Below, piece by piece: positions 6,426 through 14,127 of a DNA stretch of 28,981 nt (its first letter is position 1; each line of letters opens with the position of its first letter). The notes beneath the pieces were generated by a model, which ran no database searches, was not told where the DNA came from, and worked only from the letters and a program-made list of their open reading frames with translations. This DNA is from an uncultured Oscillospiraceae bacterium (GTDB lineage: Bacteria > Bacillota > Clostridia > Oscillospirales > Ruminococcaceae), in NCBI GenBank assembly GCA_934527255.1, contig CAKTAM010000013.1, forward strand, positions 1 to 28,981, read 5' to 3'. Both the position numbers and the translations under genes were made by a program.

Positions 6426-6490
6426 CGATCGTTTTGTTAAGGCTCCTCTTGTCTTGGTTCCGGGCGGTTTTGGCAGCTGCCGATTTTCGG

Positions 6491-7177
6491 TCACGGTGTG
6501 CCGCTGCCGGAGCCACCGGTGCTGCTGTCCTCTGCGGAAGAGCCGGAGCCGCTTTCGCCGCTGTCTGTATCAGAGGAGCCGACGCTCTCGCCGGGGATGG
6601 TCTCGCCGGAAGCGCTTTGCGGTGTACTGCTTTCCCCGTTCGCATCGGAAACGCTTTCTCCGCCCGGCACGCTGCTGCCGCCTGCCGCATTGGAAGATGC
6701 ACTGCTGCCGGAGGAGGCCGTATCCGACCATTCCGCATCGTTTTCCACGATGATCTCATTCTTCTCGCCCTTTTCGGCCGCCTTCAATATGGCGTCATAC
6801 AGCTCCCGCGCATGACGGGAGGAATTGGTGGCCCCGGCGACGGTTGCGATCTTATCCGGATTGGTGCCTGCCGCCGTCACATTTTTGGACAGCTGCGGCA
6901 TCCACTGCGAGGGATGCGGCTGCATGGGGTATTCCTCTTTACTGGTCTGGCTTTTCCGGCTTTGCGGGTCGCTTTCCAGATAGGCGTCAAACTCGGCTCC
7001 GCTGGGCTTTCCGTTCTGAAACGTCACCGTCAGATATTCCACATAGCCGTTGCTGGGGTAACGGTAGCGTGCCGTGTAGGTGCCATCCTTTACCCCGGCC
7101 GAGCAGCCGACCAGCACGCCGCAGAGCAGCCCCGCGCACAGTGCCGCCGCCCTAGTCAAGTACCGTTTCTTTTTCAT
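6491..7177 (-). CDS. FMN_bind-like lipoprotein with Ser/Gly-rich C-terminal tail
   Basis: 228 residues. Signal peptide with lipobox LVGC (Cys25). Residues about 30-140 resemble the FMN_bind domain: DGTYTARYRYPSNGYVEYL, TVTFQNGKPSGAEF and KIATVAGATNSSRHAREL near 110-125. In that family the Thr of a GAT motif (here about Thr117) can carry covalent FMN attached by ApbE, and such lipoproteins take part in Rnf/Nqr-like or extracellular electron transfer. The usual Asp before the motif is not obvious, so flavinylation is uncertain. Residues about 151-228 are a low-complexity Ser, Gly, Glu, Asp tail of 78 residues. Start: ATG 7177 with AAGGAG 9 bases upstream. The longer frame upstream has no support. 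Not in an operon with its neighbours. Confidence 0.75.
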   Translation of the reverse strand: MKKKRYLTRAAALCAGLLCGVLVGCSAGVKDGTYTARYRYPSNGYVEYLTVTFQNGKPSGAEFDAYLESDPQSRKSQTSKEEYPMQPHPSQWMPQLSKNVTAAGTNPDKIATVAGATNSSRHARELYDAILKAAEKGEKNEIIVENDAEWSDTASSGSSASSNAAGGSSVPGGESVSDANGESSTPQSASGETIPGESVGSSDTDSGESGSGSSAEDSSTGGSGSGTP

Positions 7178-7666
7178 GGTCGTATTCTCCTTCATGGGTG
7201 TGCATTTCACGCGGCAGGCGGTCTGCCGCGCTGCAGCCGCTGCCGCATGGCATCGGCTGCCGAGGTTAGCGTACCCGGCAGCCGCCTGTTTTATGCGTCC
7301 GGCCTCTCTGCTTTTGCCCCGCCCTGTGCGCTTTCTCCCCTCTGGCCGCCGCACCGGCTGCCGTCTCGTTTTGTCCGGCCACGCCTTGACCCTCGGCTTG
7401 CCATTTTCCCACATGCCCCGACAGTCGGCCTTTCTTTCCTCCGGGCGGCTTTCTCCGGCATCCGCTTCTTTCTTTTCCACCTCTGCAGCAAAAGGCTTAT
7501 TCCCTGTTTTCCGATCAAACCGGCAAATCTGCCGCCCGTGGATACACGGCACCATGCTTTGCAGGCGCGGTGCTTTTTTTGCAGGGTTTCGCCTGATGCG
7601 CCGGGGCGACGGGGACTGAAAGTCCAAACCTCCGGCATACACCCCTGCTGCCGGGACAAACACAAA
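7178..7666. other. intergenic region between rplQ terminator and lipoprotein
   Basis: About 490 bases with no convincing gene; frames open here lack ribosome binding sites and family features. Near the lipoprotein start, two hairpins lie in its mRNA sense: GCGGCAG-GCGGT-CTGCCGC (7211-7229) and a 9-bp stem CGGCTGCCG (7254-7262) with CGGCAGCCG (7276-7284). Further away, the plus strand shows GCACC (7549-7553) with GGTGC (7569-7573) followed by seven T. The plus strand of 7380-7500 is pyrimidine rich. No clear promoter was found. Confidence 0.55.
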
Positions 7667-7692
7667 GACCCCCGGGCAAATGCCCGGGGGTC
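7655..7692 (-). terminator. terminator of the ribosomal protein operon
   Basis: Perfect 12-bp inverted repeat GACCCCCGGGCA (7667-7678) / TGCCCGGGGGTC (7681-7692), 37 bases after the rplQ stop, followed on the minus strand by TTTGTGTTTGTCC. Very stable stem, modest U-tract. Confidence 0.85.
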
Positions 7693-7729
7693 AAAGTCAT
7701 AACCGTTTGATCGGTCGCCGGTTTTTCTG

Positions 7730-8071
7730 TTACACCAGCTCGATAATGGCCATCTCGGCCGCGTCGCCGCGACGGACGCCGGTCTTGATGATGCGGGTAT
7801 AGCCACCGCTGCGCTCGGCATATTTGGGGCCCAGCTCATCAATGGTCTTCTTCGCCACAGCTTCCTTCGTGATGAAGGAATACACCTGACGCTTGGAATG
7901 CAGGTCGTCCTGCTTCCCCAGCGTGATCATTTTTTCAGCCACAGCGCGAACTTCCTTAGCACGGGTAACGGTCGTCTCGATCTTACCGTTCTCGAGCAGG
8001 TAGGTCACCATTGCGCGCAGCATTGCACGGCGATGGTCGCTGGTTCTCCCCAGTTTTCTAGTGCCTGCCAT
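7730..8071 (-). CDS. rplQ: 50S ribosomal protein L17
   Basis: 113 residues, standard length. RKLGRTSDHRRAMLRAMVT at the N-terminus is the L17 signature, followed by ETTVTRAKEVRAVAEKMITL. L17 sits near the exit-tunnel rim of the 50S subunit. It is the last gene of the 32-gene operon and ends at a strong hairpin. A 68-base gap with two small hairpins separates it from rpoA. Start: ATG 8071, with AAAGGAGTG upstream. Confidence 0.97.
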   Translation of the reverse strand: MAGTRKLGRTSDHRRAMLRAMVTYLLENGKIETTVTRAKEVRAVAEKMITLGKQDDLHSKRQVYSFITKEAVAKKTIDELGPKYAERSGGYTRIIKTGVRRGDAAEMAIIELV

Positions 8072-8139
8072 TCTGGTTCACTCCTTTGCAGTCATTCAAT
8101 GGTCGTCAGGGACGCACCCCTGTGTGGCCTTGCGGTCAC

Positions 8140-9105
8140 TCAGGCGTCGTCGTCCTTGGAAAATTTAAACCCGAGAGAGTCCAGCTTGGCAATAACCTCT
8201 TCCAGACTCTTTCTGCCGAGGTTTCGAACCTTCATCATCTCATCCTCGGACTTGTTGATCAGATCTTCCACCGTATTGATACCGGCACGTTTCAGGCAGT
8301 TGAAGCTGCGGACAGACAGGTCCAGCTCCTCGATGGTCATCTCGAGGGCCTTTTCCTTTCCGCCGTCGTTTTTCTCCACCATGATCTCTGCCTGCATCCC
8401 CTGAGAGGACAGGTTGATAAACTGCACCAGATGCTCACTCATGACGCGGGCGGCCAAACTGACAGCCTCCTGTGCGGTGATGGTACCGTCGGTCCAGCAC
8501 TCCAGGGTCAGCTTGTCATAGTCGGTGATCTGCCCGACACGGGTGTTTTCCACCGTGTAGTTCACCTTCAGCACCGGGGTATAGATGCTGTCAACAGCAA
8601 TGGTATTGATCGCCGCCGATTTGTCCAGGTTCTGTTTGTTGCGTTCGGCGGGAACATAGCCGCGGCCCTTGTCGAAGACCAGCTCCATCACCAGCTTGGC
8701 GCCCTCGTCGAGGGTGGCCAGATGCCAGTCAGGGTTCAGGATCTCCAGCTCGGGGTCGTTGGCGCTGTTCACCGTGGCCGCCGTGACCTCACAGGGGCCG
8801 ACAGCCTCAAACCGGACGGTCTTGGGGCCATCCGCAAACAGCTTGGCATTGATGCCCTTGACGTTGAGCACGATCTCGGTCACATCCTCGGTCACACCGG
8901 GGATGGTCGAAAACTCGTGTACCACGCCATCGATCTTGATGGAAGTAACAGCTACGCCGGGAAGCGAGGAAAGCAATACACGTCTCAAGCTATTGCCCAA
9001 AGTGGTGCCGAAACCGCGCTCCAGAGGTTCAACGACGAACTTGCCGTACCGGCCGTCTGGAGACGGGATTTCTGCTTCAATCTTGGGCCGTTCAATCTCT
9101 ATCAT
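8140..9105 (-). CDS. rpoA: RNA polymerase alpha subunit
   Basis: 321 residues. The N-terminal domain (1 to about 230) dimerises and nucleates RNA polymerase assembly: FVVEPLERGFGTTLGNSLRR is the hallmark. A linker leads to the C-terminal domain (about 255-315) with ELDLSVRSFNCLKRAGIN and VRNLGRKSLEEV, the helices that touch UP elements and activators. Both domains are intact and the length is normal. Start: ATG 9105 with GGAGGG 9 bases upstream. Placed between rpsD and rplQ as in the alpha operon of most bacteria. Confidence 0.98.
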   Translation of the reverse strand: MIEIERPKIEAEIPSPDGRYGKFVVEPLERGFGTTLGNSLRRVLLSSLPGVAVTSIKIDGVVHEFSTIPGVTEDVTEIVLNVKGINAKLFADGPKTVRFEAVGPCEVTAATVNSANDPELEILNPDWHLATLDEGAKLVMELVFDKGRGYVPAERNKQNLDKSAAINTIAVDSIYTPVLKVNYTVENTRVGQITDYDKLTLECWTDGTITAQEAVSLAARVMSEHLVQFINLSSQGMQAEIMVEKNDGGKEKALEMTIEELDLSVRSFNCLKRAGINTVEDLINKSEDEMMKVRNLGRKSLEEVIAKLDSLGFKFSKDDDA

Positions 9106-9156
9106 CTAATGAAACCCTCCTGTTGTGATTCGCATTCCCAAAGCTACCTGTGCGGA

Positions 9157-9771
9157 TTACTTGGAGTACAACTCGACGATCAGATGCTCCTCAACGTTGA
9201 AGTCGATCTCGCTGCGCTCCGGCAGGTTCTTGACGGTGACGGCCATATCGCCGGACTCCATCCAGGATACCAGGGGACGGGCAGAGTTCTTTTCAATGCA
9301 TTCCTTGATCTTCTCGCAGTCGCGATCCTTAACAGCGATGACGTCCCCGGCTTTCACCTGATAGGAGGGAATGTTCACCGTGTGGCCGTTGACCGTGAAA
9401 TGACGGTGCAGCACCAGCTGACGGGCTTCCTTGCGGCTCATTGCAAAACCGGCGCGGTAAACCACATTGTCCAGTCTGCTTTCAAGGATCCTAAGCAGAT
9501 TTTCACCGGTAATGCCGTTCTGGCGCTCAGCCTCTTCAAAATATTTGGAGAACTGGCTTTCCAGAACACCATAGTAACGTTTCGCTTTCTGCTTGGCACG
9601 CAGCTGAAGGCCGTACTCGCTGGACTTCTTGCGGGCCTGGCCATGCTGGCCGGGCGCAAAGCTTCTGCGGTTCATTGCGCACTTGTCGGAATAGCAGCGC
9701 TCACCCTTCAGGAAGAGCTTATCGCCCTCACGACGGCACTGGCGGCAGACGGCGCCTGTATATCTTGCCAT
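9157..9771 (-). CDS. rpsD: 30S ribosomal protein S4 (zinc-binding form)
   Basis: 204 residues. Primary 16S rRNA binder that starts 30S assembly and helps decoding fidelity. The N-terminus has Cys9, Cys12, Cys26 and Cys31 (C-x2-C-x13-C-x4-C), the zinc-binding form. The S4 RNA-binding domain includes SRLDNVVYRAGFAMSRKEAR and VLHRHFTVNG. In several bacteria S4 represses the alpha operon by binding its mRNA. Start: ATG 9771 with AAGGAGG upstream. Confidence 0.98.
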   Translation of the reverse strand: MARYTGAVCRQCRREGDKLFLKGERCYSDKCAMNRRSFAPGQHGQARKKSSEYGLQLRAKQKAKRYYGVLESQFSKYFEEAERQNGITGENLLRILESRLDNVVYRAGFAMSRKEARQLVLHRHFTVNGHTVNIPSYQVKAGDVIAVKDRDCEKIKECIEKNSARPLVSWMESGDMAVTVKNLPERSEIDFNVEEHLIVELYSK

Positions 9772-9792
9772 AAGTTTTTGTCCTCCTTTAAA

Positions 9793-10200
9793 TCAGATAC
9801 GACGTCTTTTCGGCGGACGGCAACCGTTGTGGGGAATGGGGGTAACGTCCTTGATCAAATTTACCTCCAGACCGGCTGCCTGCAAAGCGCGGATAGCGCT
9901 CTCGCGGCCGGCGCCCGGTCCCTTGACGTACACTTCGACGGTCTTCATACCGTGATCGATCGCAACCTTGGCGGCAGTTTCAGCGGCCTGCTGAGCAGCA
10001 TACGGAGTGCTCTTGCGGGAACCGCGGAAGCCGAGGCCGCCGGCGCTTGCCCAAGAAACGGCATTGCCCTGCGTATCGGTGATCGTGACAATGGTGTTGT
10101 TGAACGTGCTCTGAATATGAGCAGCGCCGCGATCAATGTTCTTGCGCTCACGCTTTTTGCCGCGTGCCGCAACAGTCTTTTTAGCAGCTACTTTAGCCAT
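9793..10200 (-). CDS. rpsK: 30S ribosomal protein S11
   Basis: 135 residues. Platform protein near the E and P sites. IDRGAAHIQSTFNNTIVTI, then GFRGSRKSTPYAAQ and VKGPGAGRESAIRALQ, ending DVTPIPHNGCRPPKRRRI; all S11 hallmarks. The C-terminal basic tail contacts the mRNA path. Start: ATG 10200. Between rpsM and rpsD, with gaps of about 20 bases and Shine-Dalgarno sites in each. Confidence 0.98.
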   Translation of the reverse strand: MAKVAAKKTVAARGKKRERKNIDRGAAHIQSTFNNTIVTITDTQGNAVSWASAGGLGFRGSRKSTPYAAQQAAETAAKVAIDHGMKTVEVYVKGPGAGRESAIRALQAAGLEVNLIKDVTPIPHNGCRPPKRRRI

Positions 10201-10219
10201 TTAGCCATTTCCTCCTTGG

Positions 10220-10591
10220 TTATTTCTTCTTGTTGGCGACGGTACGCTTCGGGCCTTTGCGGGTACGGGCGTTGGTTTTGGTACGCTGACCACGCACGGG
10301 CAGGCCCTTGCGATGACGAACGCCGCGGTAGCACTGAATTTCCACCAGACGCTTGATGTTCAGCGCCACGTCGCGGTGCAGGTCGCCTTCGACCAGGATG
10401 TTGTTGGCGTCGAGATAATCACGGATGAGCTGGGCCTCGTCATCCGTCAGGTCCTTTACGCGAGTGTCGGGGTTGATGTTGGTAGCAGCCAGGATCCGCT
10501 TGGCGGTGCTGGGGCCGATACCGTAAATGTAGGTCAGGCCAGCCTCAATGCGCTTTTCGCGGGGCAGGTCTACACCAGCAATACGAGCCAT
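10220..10591 (-). CDS. rpsM: 30S ribosomal protein S13
   Basis: 123 residues. Head protein that forms intersubunit bridges and touches P-site tRNA through its C-terminal tail. MARIAGVDLPREKRIEAGLT at the start, the GIGPSTAKRIL helix-hairpin-helix, and RHRKGLPVRGQRTKTNARTR at the end. The start codon at 10591 is preceded by TTTAGGAGG. A 90-base gap holding a long hairpin separates it from rpmJ. Confidence 0.98.
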   Translation of the reverse strand: MARIAGVDLPREKRIEAGLTYIYGIGPSTAKRILAATNINPDTRVKDLTDDEAQLIRDYLDANNILVEGDLHRDVALNIKRLVEIQCYRGVRHRKGLPVRGQRTKTNARTRKGPKRTVANKKK

Positions 10592-10632
10592 AAATTTAGC
10601 CTCCTAAATTCGTTCATCCCATGTCCGTTGTC

Positions 10633-10666
10633 GGGGCCTGCGCCGGGATTCTACGCACTCGGCCCC
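10633..10666 (-). promoter_or_regulatory. hairpin between rpmJ and rpsM
   Basis: GGGGCC (10633-10638) and TGCG pair with CGCA (10654-10657) and GGCCCC (10661-10666), loop 11 bases, 3-base bulge. No U-tract follows on the minus strand. It could be an mRNA processing or autoregulatory site. Confidence 0.5.
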
Positions 10667-10681
10667 CTGCCCGGGTCTCGC

Positions 10682-10795
10682 TTAGCCCTGGCGCTGTTTG
10701 TGCTTGGGGTTCTCGCAGATGACCATCACGCGTCCCTTGCGCTTGATCACCTTGCATTTTTCGCAGATGGGTTTCACGGAAGGTTTTACTTTCAT
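10682..10795 (-). CDS. rpmJ: 50S ribosomal protein L36 (zinc form)
   Basis: 37 residues, the smallest bacterial ribosomal protein. MKVKPSVKPICEKCKVI with Cys11, Cys14, Cys27 and His32 forms the zinc ribbon; the C-terminus is ENPKHKQRQG. Start: ATG 10795 (family N-terminus), with GAAAGGAAG upstream; the frame extends further up without family similarity. It stabilises 23S rRNA junctions. The presence of all four zinc ligands marks the C+ type. Confidence 0.97.
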   Translation of the reverse strand: MKVKPSVKPICEKCKVIKRKGRVMVICENPKHKQRQG

Positions 10796-10928
10796 CTTGT
10801 ATTCTTCCTTTCTGTTTTTGTATGACCCCGCGGTCATCGGGCCCGCTTGGAACGGCGTCTGCACGCCGCGTGCCCCGCGCCGTCCCCGCAGGCAGGGGCG
10901 GCCGCACAAAAACGTTTACAGACGGGTG
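10796..10928 (-). other. structured gap between infA and rpmJ
   Basis: 133 bases without a gene. On inspection it holds GCACG-CCG-CGTGC (10861-10873) and ATGACC-CCGC-GGTCAT (10822-10837). No U-tract or convincing promoter was seen on the minus strand. Confidence 0.5.
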
Positions 10929-11147
10929 TTACTTGGAACGCCAGGTGATGCGGCCGCGATTCAGGTCGTAGGGCGACATCTCCAGCGTGACCTTATCGCC
11001 CGGCAGAATGCGGATGAAGTTCATGCGCAGCTTACCGGAAATATGGGCCAGCAGCTGGTGACCATTGGCCAGCTCCACCTTGAACATGGCGTTGGGCATT
11101 GCCTCTACGACGGTGCCCTCTACCTCAATGACATCTTCTTTAGACAA
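10929..11147 (-). CDS. infA: translation initiation factor IF-1 (TTG start)
   Basis: 72 residues, exactly the family length. An OB-fold protein that occupies the A site of the 30S subunit during initiation. SKEDVIEVEGTVVEAMPNAM, NGHQLLAHISGKLRMNFIRI and MSPYDLNRGRITWRSK are all present. Start: TTG at 11147; it fits the family N-terminus, and GGAGGG lies 7 bases upstream. No ATG is available near this point. The start overlaps the end of the KOW protein gene by 8 bases, so the two are probably translationally coupled. Confidence 0.95.
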   Translation of the reverse strand: MSKEDVIEVEGTVVEAMPNAMFKVELANGHQLLAHISGKLRMNFIRILPGDKVTLEMSPYDLNRGRITWRSK

Positions 11148-11415
11148 GCTCCTGCCCTCCTTCGTGCATGGCGCCCGGTTGGCCAAAGGCCGCCAGCGCC
11201 TGCTTCAGACGGTTGTCTGTCGGATACTCCGACAGGGTCAGTACCGTATTGGTTTTGGCTAAATGCATCAGCTTTTTTCGTTTCGGCTTGGCCAGACGGC
11301 GCAGCGCGCCATCCGCGACCATGGCGTAATTTTCCTGCAGCTCGACGATCACACACCAGCGGCCGGCATCCCGGCCCGCGCGTGAACGCACGACCATACC
11401 TGTGCAAAAATCCAT
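11140..11415 (-). CDS. KOW-domain RNA-binding protein (L14e-like)
   Basis: 91 residues from ATG 11415 (MDFCTGMVVRSRAGRD). The N-terminal half resembles a KOW/SH3-like RNA-binding fold (VVRSRAGRDAGRWCVIVEL, VADGALRRLAKPKRKKLMHL), followed by a helical end (SDNRLKQAL-like). Small KOW proteins related to ribosomal L14e are commonly found between map and infA in Clostridia; function is not established, RNA binding is inferred. Start choice: GAGGTGG, which overlaps the map stop codon, is 5 bases upstream of this ATG; a GTG at 11424 is in frame but sits on the ribosome binding site. Confidence 0.85.
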   Translation of the reverse strand: MDFCTGMVVRSRAGRDAGRWCVIVELQENYAMVADGALRRLAKPKRKKLMHLAKTNTVLTLSEYPTDNRLKQALAAFGQPGAMHEGGQELV

Positions 11416-11425
11416 GCAGGCCACC

Positions 11426-12172
11426 TCAAAGCGCAGTCAGGATGACCGGGCCCTTGGTGGTAATGGCCACCGTATGCTCAAAATGGGCCGCAAGGCCGCC
11501 GTCCCGCGTGCGGGAGGTCCAGCCGTCCGACTGGGTCTTGACCGCCCAGCCGTGCTGCGTGACCATCGGCTCGATGGCAATGGTCATGCCCGGCACCAGA
11601 CGCGGGCCGTGCCCCGCCTTGCCGAAATTCGGCACCTCGGGATCCTCGTGCATGGCGCGGCCGATGCCGTGGCCGGTATAATCCCGCACCACGCCAAAGC
11701 CGTTGGCCTCCACATACGTCTGCACCGCAGCGCTGATGTCGCCAATGCGGTTGTTTGCCTGAGCCGCGGCAATGCCGCGCGCCAAAGCCTCCTTTGTCAC
11801 ATCCAGCAGCCGCTGCGCCTCGGGGTCAATGGCCCCGCAGGCGAAGGTAGCCGCCGAATCGCCAATGAAGCCGTCACATCCTGCGCACAGATCAATGCTT
11901 ACAATATCGCCCTCCTTGAGCACCAGCCCTCCGGGGATGCCATGCACCACCACGTCGTTGACGGAGATGCACGCCGAAGCCGGGAAGCCGCCGTACCCCA
12001 AGCACGCCGGGGTACCGCCCATGGAAACAATGGTCTGATGAACGATCTTATCCAGCTGTGCGGTGGTGATGCCCGGCCGCACGGCCTCGCCGCCCTTGCG
12101 CAGGGCAGCGGCCGTGATCTGGCAGGCGCGCCGCATCCGCTGGATGTCGGCAGGCGATTTTACCGGAATCAT
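11426..12172 (-). CDS. map: methionine aminopeptidase, type I
   Basis: 248 residues. Removes the initiator Met from nascent chains. Metal ligands are visible: Asp in SIDLCAGCDGFIGDSAATF (two), His in YTGHGIGRAMHEDPEVPNFG, Glu in GMTIAIEPMVTQH and Glu in HFEHTVAITTKGP; the substrate-site His is in VVVHGIPGG. No N-terminal extension. Start: ATG 12172 directly after the adk stop codon, with GGAGG inside the end of adk, so translational coupling is likely. It lies in the usual adk-map-infA order. Confidence 0.97.
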   Translation of the reverse strand: MIPVKSPADIQRMRRACQITAAALRKGGEAVRPGITTAQLDKIVHQTIVSMGGTPACLGYGGFPASACISVNDVVVHGIPGGLVLKEGDIVSIDLCAGCDGFIGDSAATFACGAIDPEAQRLLDVTKEALARGIAAAQANNRIGDISAAVQTYVEANGFGVVRDYTGHGIGRAMHEDPEVPNFGKAGHGPRLVPGMTIAIEPMVTQHGWAVKTQSDGWTSRTRDGGLAAHFEHTVAITTKGPVILTAL

Positions 12173-12805
12173 TTAAGCCTCCAATGCAGCCAGCAGCAGA
12201 CGGGTGGTGTCATCCACCTTCTCCTGCCCTTTCACTACCACCAGCTTGCCGCGCTCGCGATAAAAATCGATCAGCGGTTCGGTCTGCTCGTGATAGGTGG
12301 CCAGCCGTTCCAATACCGTGGCGGGCTCGTCGTCCCGACGGGTGATCAGTGCGCCGTTGCAGCGGTCGCACACGCCCTCCTGGGCGCTGGGCTTGTATTC
12401 GGTATGATAGCTTGTGCCGCATGCCGAACAAACCCGGCGGCCGGACAGGCGGGCGATGATCGCCTCGTCCGGAACTTCGATGTCCACGACCTTGTCAATG
12501 CGCACACCCATTTTCTCCAGGGCCTGCGCCTGCGCGACCGTGCGGGGTACGCCATCCAGAATAAAGCCGTTCTGGCAGTCATCCTGCGCCAGACGCTCCT
12601 TGACGATGCCAATGATGATCTCATCCGAGACCAGTCGGCCCGCGTCAATGGCCTCCTTCGCCTTCAGCCCCATTTCGGTGCCGTCCTTGATGGCGGCACG
12701 CAGAATGTTGCCGGTGCTGATGGTGGGGATGTGCAGTCTGTCACAGACAATTTCCGCCTGGGTGCCTTTACCGGCGCCCGGAGCGCCCAATAAAATCAGA
12801 TTCAT
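12173..12805 (-). CDS. adk: adenylate kinase (zinc-LID form)
   Basis: 210 residues. Catalyses ATP + AMP to 2 ADP. P-loop GAPGAGKGT at 7-15; AMP-binding region TGNILRAAIKDGT; LID domain near 125-150 with two CxxC pairs (CSAC and CDRC), the zinc-stabilised form typical of Gram-positive bacteria. Arg residues of the LID and the GRRV motif are intact. The start ATG 12805 has GGAGGACCGCA upstream. Stop codon abuts map. The gene follows secY at 28 bases. Confidence 0.98.
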   Translation of the reverse strand: MNLILLGAPGAGKGTQAEIVCDRLHIPTISTGNILRAAIKDGTEMGLKAKEAIDAGRLVSDEIIIGIVKERLAQDDCQNGFILDGVPRTVAQAQALEKMGVRIDKVVDIEVPDEAIIARLSGRRVCSACGTSYHTEYKPSAQEGVCDRCNGALITRRDDEPATVLERLATYHEQTEPLIDFYRERGKLVVVKGQEKVDDTTRLLLAALEA

Positions 12806-12833
12806 TGCGGTCCTCCTTGTATTGCAAACAGAT

Positions 12834-14126
12834 TTATTCCAGGAAGCCCTTGTGATGGCGCATGAGCATGTAGCTCTCCAGGCTGCGGCAGGTATCCAGA
12901 GCCACGCCGACCACGATCAGCAGGGAAGTACCGGCCAGCTGCAGCGAAATGCCGGTCAGTCTGCCCAGCAGAATGGGCAGAACAGCGACCAGCGCCAGGA
13001 ACACGCCGCCGATGAAGGTGATCTTGCTCAGCGCACGGGTGATGAAATCGCTCGTAGGCTTGCCCGGACGAATGCCGGGGATCGCGCCGTTGTTCTTGCG
13101 CAGATTGTTGGCGATCTCTACAGGGTTATACTGAATAGCCACATAGAAGTAGTTGAACGCCAGGATCAGCACGGCGTAAATGATGCCGTAGCCCCAGTTG
13201 GTGTACTTAAAGAAGCCCAGGAACTTTGCGCCAAACCCGCCCTTGGCCTCGATCGAGGGGAAGAAGGTCAGGATGGTGGCCGGGATGGACACCAGCGAGC
13301 TGGCAAAGATAACGGGCAGCACGCCGCTCATGTTGACTTTCATGGGGATGTGCGTGCTCTGACCGCCATACTGCTTGCGGCCCACCACGCGCTTGGCGTA
13401 CACCACGGGGATGCGGCGCTCAGCGTTGGTAATGTAGACCACAAAGATCACACTGGCAACCACAAACACCGTCACAAGCACCAGATAGAAGTAATAAATG
13501 GGCTTGGTTTTCGCCAGCACGAAGTAGGCGATGATGCTTCTGGGCAGCGAGGACAGACGCGAAACGATACCGGCAAAGATCAGCATCGAAATGCCGTTGC
13601 CGATGCCGTGCGTATCGATCTGCTCGCCCAGCCAGGTAATGAGCATGGAGCCTGCTGCAAAGGTCAGAATAATAACAAAGCCGCCCAGCACGCCGGTATC
13701 GGACAGTGCGTTCTGATTGCGAAGCAGCAGATAGTACATCACGCCCATCACCAGCGACAGGCCGCCAGTGACGTAACGGGTGATGCGGTTGATGGTCCGC
13801 TGGCCCTCCTCGCCTTCCTTGCTCAGCCGCTCCAGCGCCGGAATGGCGATGGTCAGCAGCTGAATGATAATGGAGGCGTTGATGTAAGGCGTGACGGAAA
13901 GCGCAAAAATGGTGGCCTGTGAGAAGCTGCCGCCGGTCAGCATATCCAGATAATTGAGCATATTGCCTTCGGCTGCACTGTTAAACCAGGTCGCCAGCGC
14001 CGTACGGTTGATAAAAGGCACCGGAATGGCGACGCCCAGACGGAAAATGACGATGATCGCCAGTGTAAAAAGCAGCTTCTTGCGAAGATCCTCGATTTTC
14101 CAGGCGTTTTTGAATGTTTTCAGCAC
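12834..14126 (-). CDS. secY: protein translocase subunit SecY
   Basis: 430 residues, ten predicted membrane segments. Forms the protein-conducting channel in the plasma membrane. MLKTFKNAWKIEDLRKKLLF at the start, the plug/TM2a region GSFSQATIFALSVTPYINAS, TM7 region VLPVIFASSL and the C-terminal MRHHKGFLE. Start: GTG 14126; GAGGTG within the end of rplO is 7 bases upstream, with a 1-base gap after the rplO stop, so the two are coupled. It fits the family N-terminus. Position after rplO is universal in bacteria. Confidence 0.98.
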   Translation of the reverse strand: MLKTFKNAWKIEDLRKKLLFTLAIIVIFRLGVAIPVPFINRTALATWFNSAAEGNMLNYLDMLTGGSFSQATIFALSVTPYINASIIIQLLTIAIPALERLSKEGEEGQRTINRITRYVTGGLSLVMGVMYYLLLRNQNALSDTGVLGGFVIILTFAAGSMLITWLGEQIDTHGIGNGISMLIFAGIVSRLSSLPRSIIAYFVLAKTKPIYYFYLVLVTVFVVASVIFVVYITNAERRIPVVYAKRVVGRKQYGGQSTHIPMKVNMSGVLPVIFASSLVSIPATILTFFPSIEAKGGFGAKFLGFFKYTNWGYGIIYAVLILAFNYFYVAIQYNPVEIANNLRKNNGAIPGIRPGKPTSDFITRALSKITFIGGVFLALVAVLPILLGRLTGISLQLAGTSLLIVVGVALDTCRSLESYMLMRHHKGFLE

Positions 14127-14127
14127 C

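Noticed and set aside
7178..7663. Extended N-terminus of the FMN_bind-like lipoprotein frame
   Set aside because: Would bury the signal peptide inside a 390-residue protein; AAGGAG before 7177 marks the true start.
8086..10356. 756-codon plus-strand open frame opposite rpoA, rpsD and rpsK
   Set aside because: Antisense to three conserved genes, no Shine-Dalgarno, composition typical of shadow frames. Its length is a result of strong codon bias on the other strand.
11416..11424. GTG start at 11424 for the KOW protein
   Set aside because: It lies on the GAGGTGG ribosome binding site, whose spacing suits ATG 11415.
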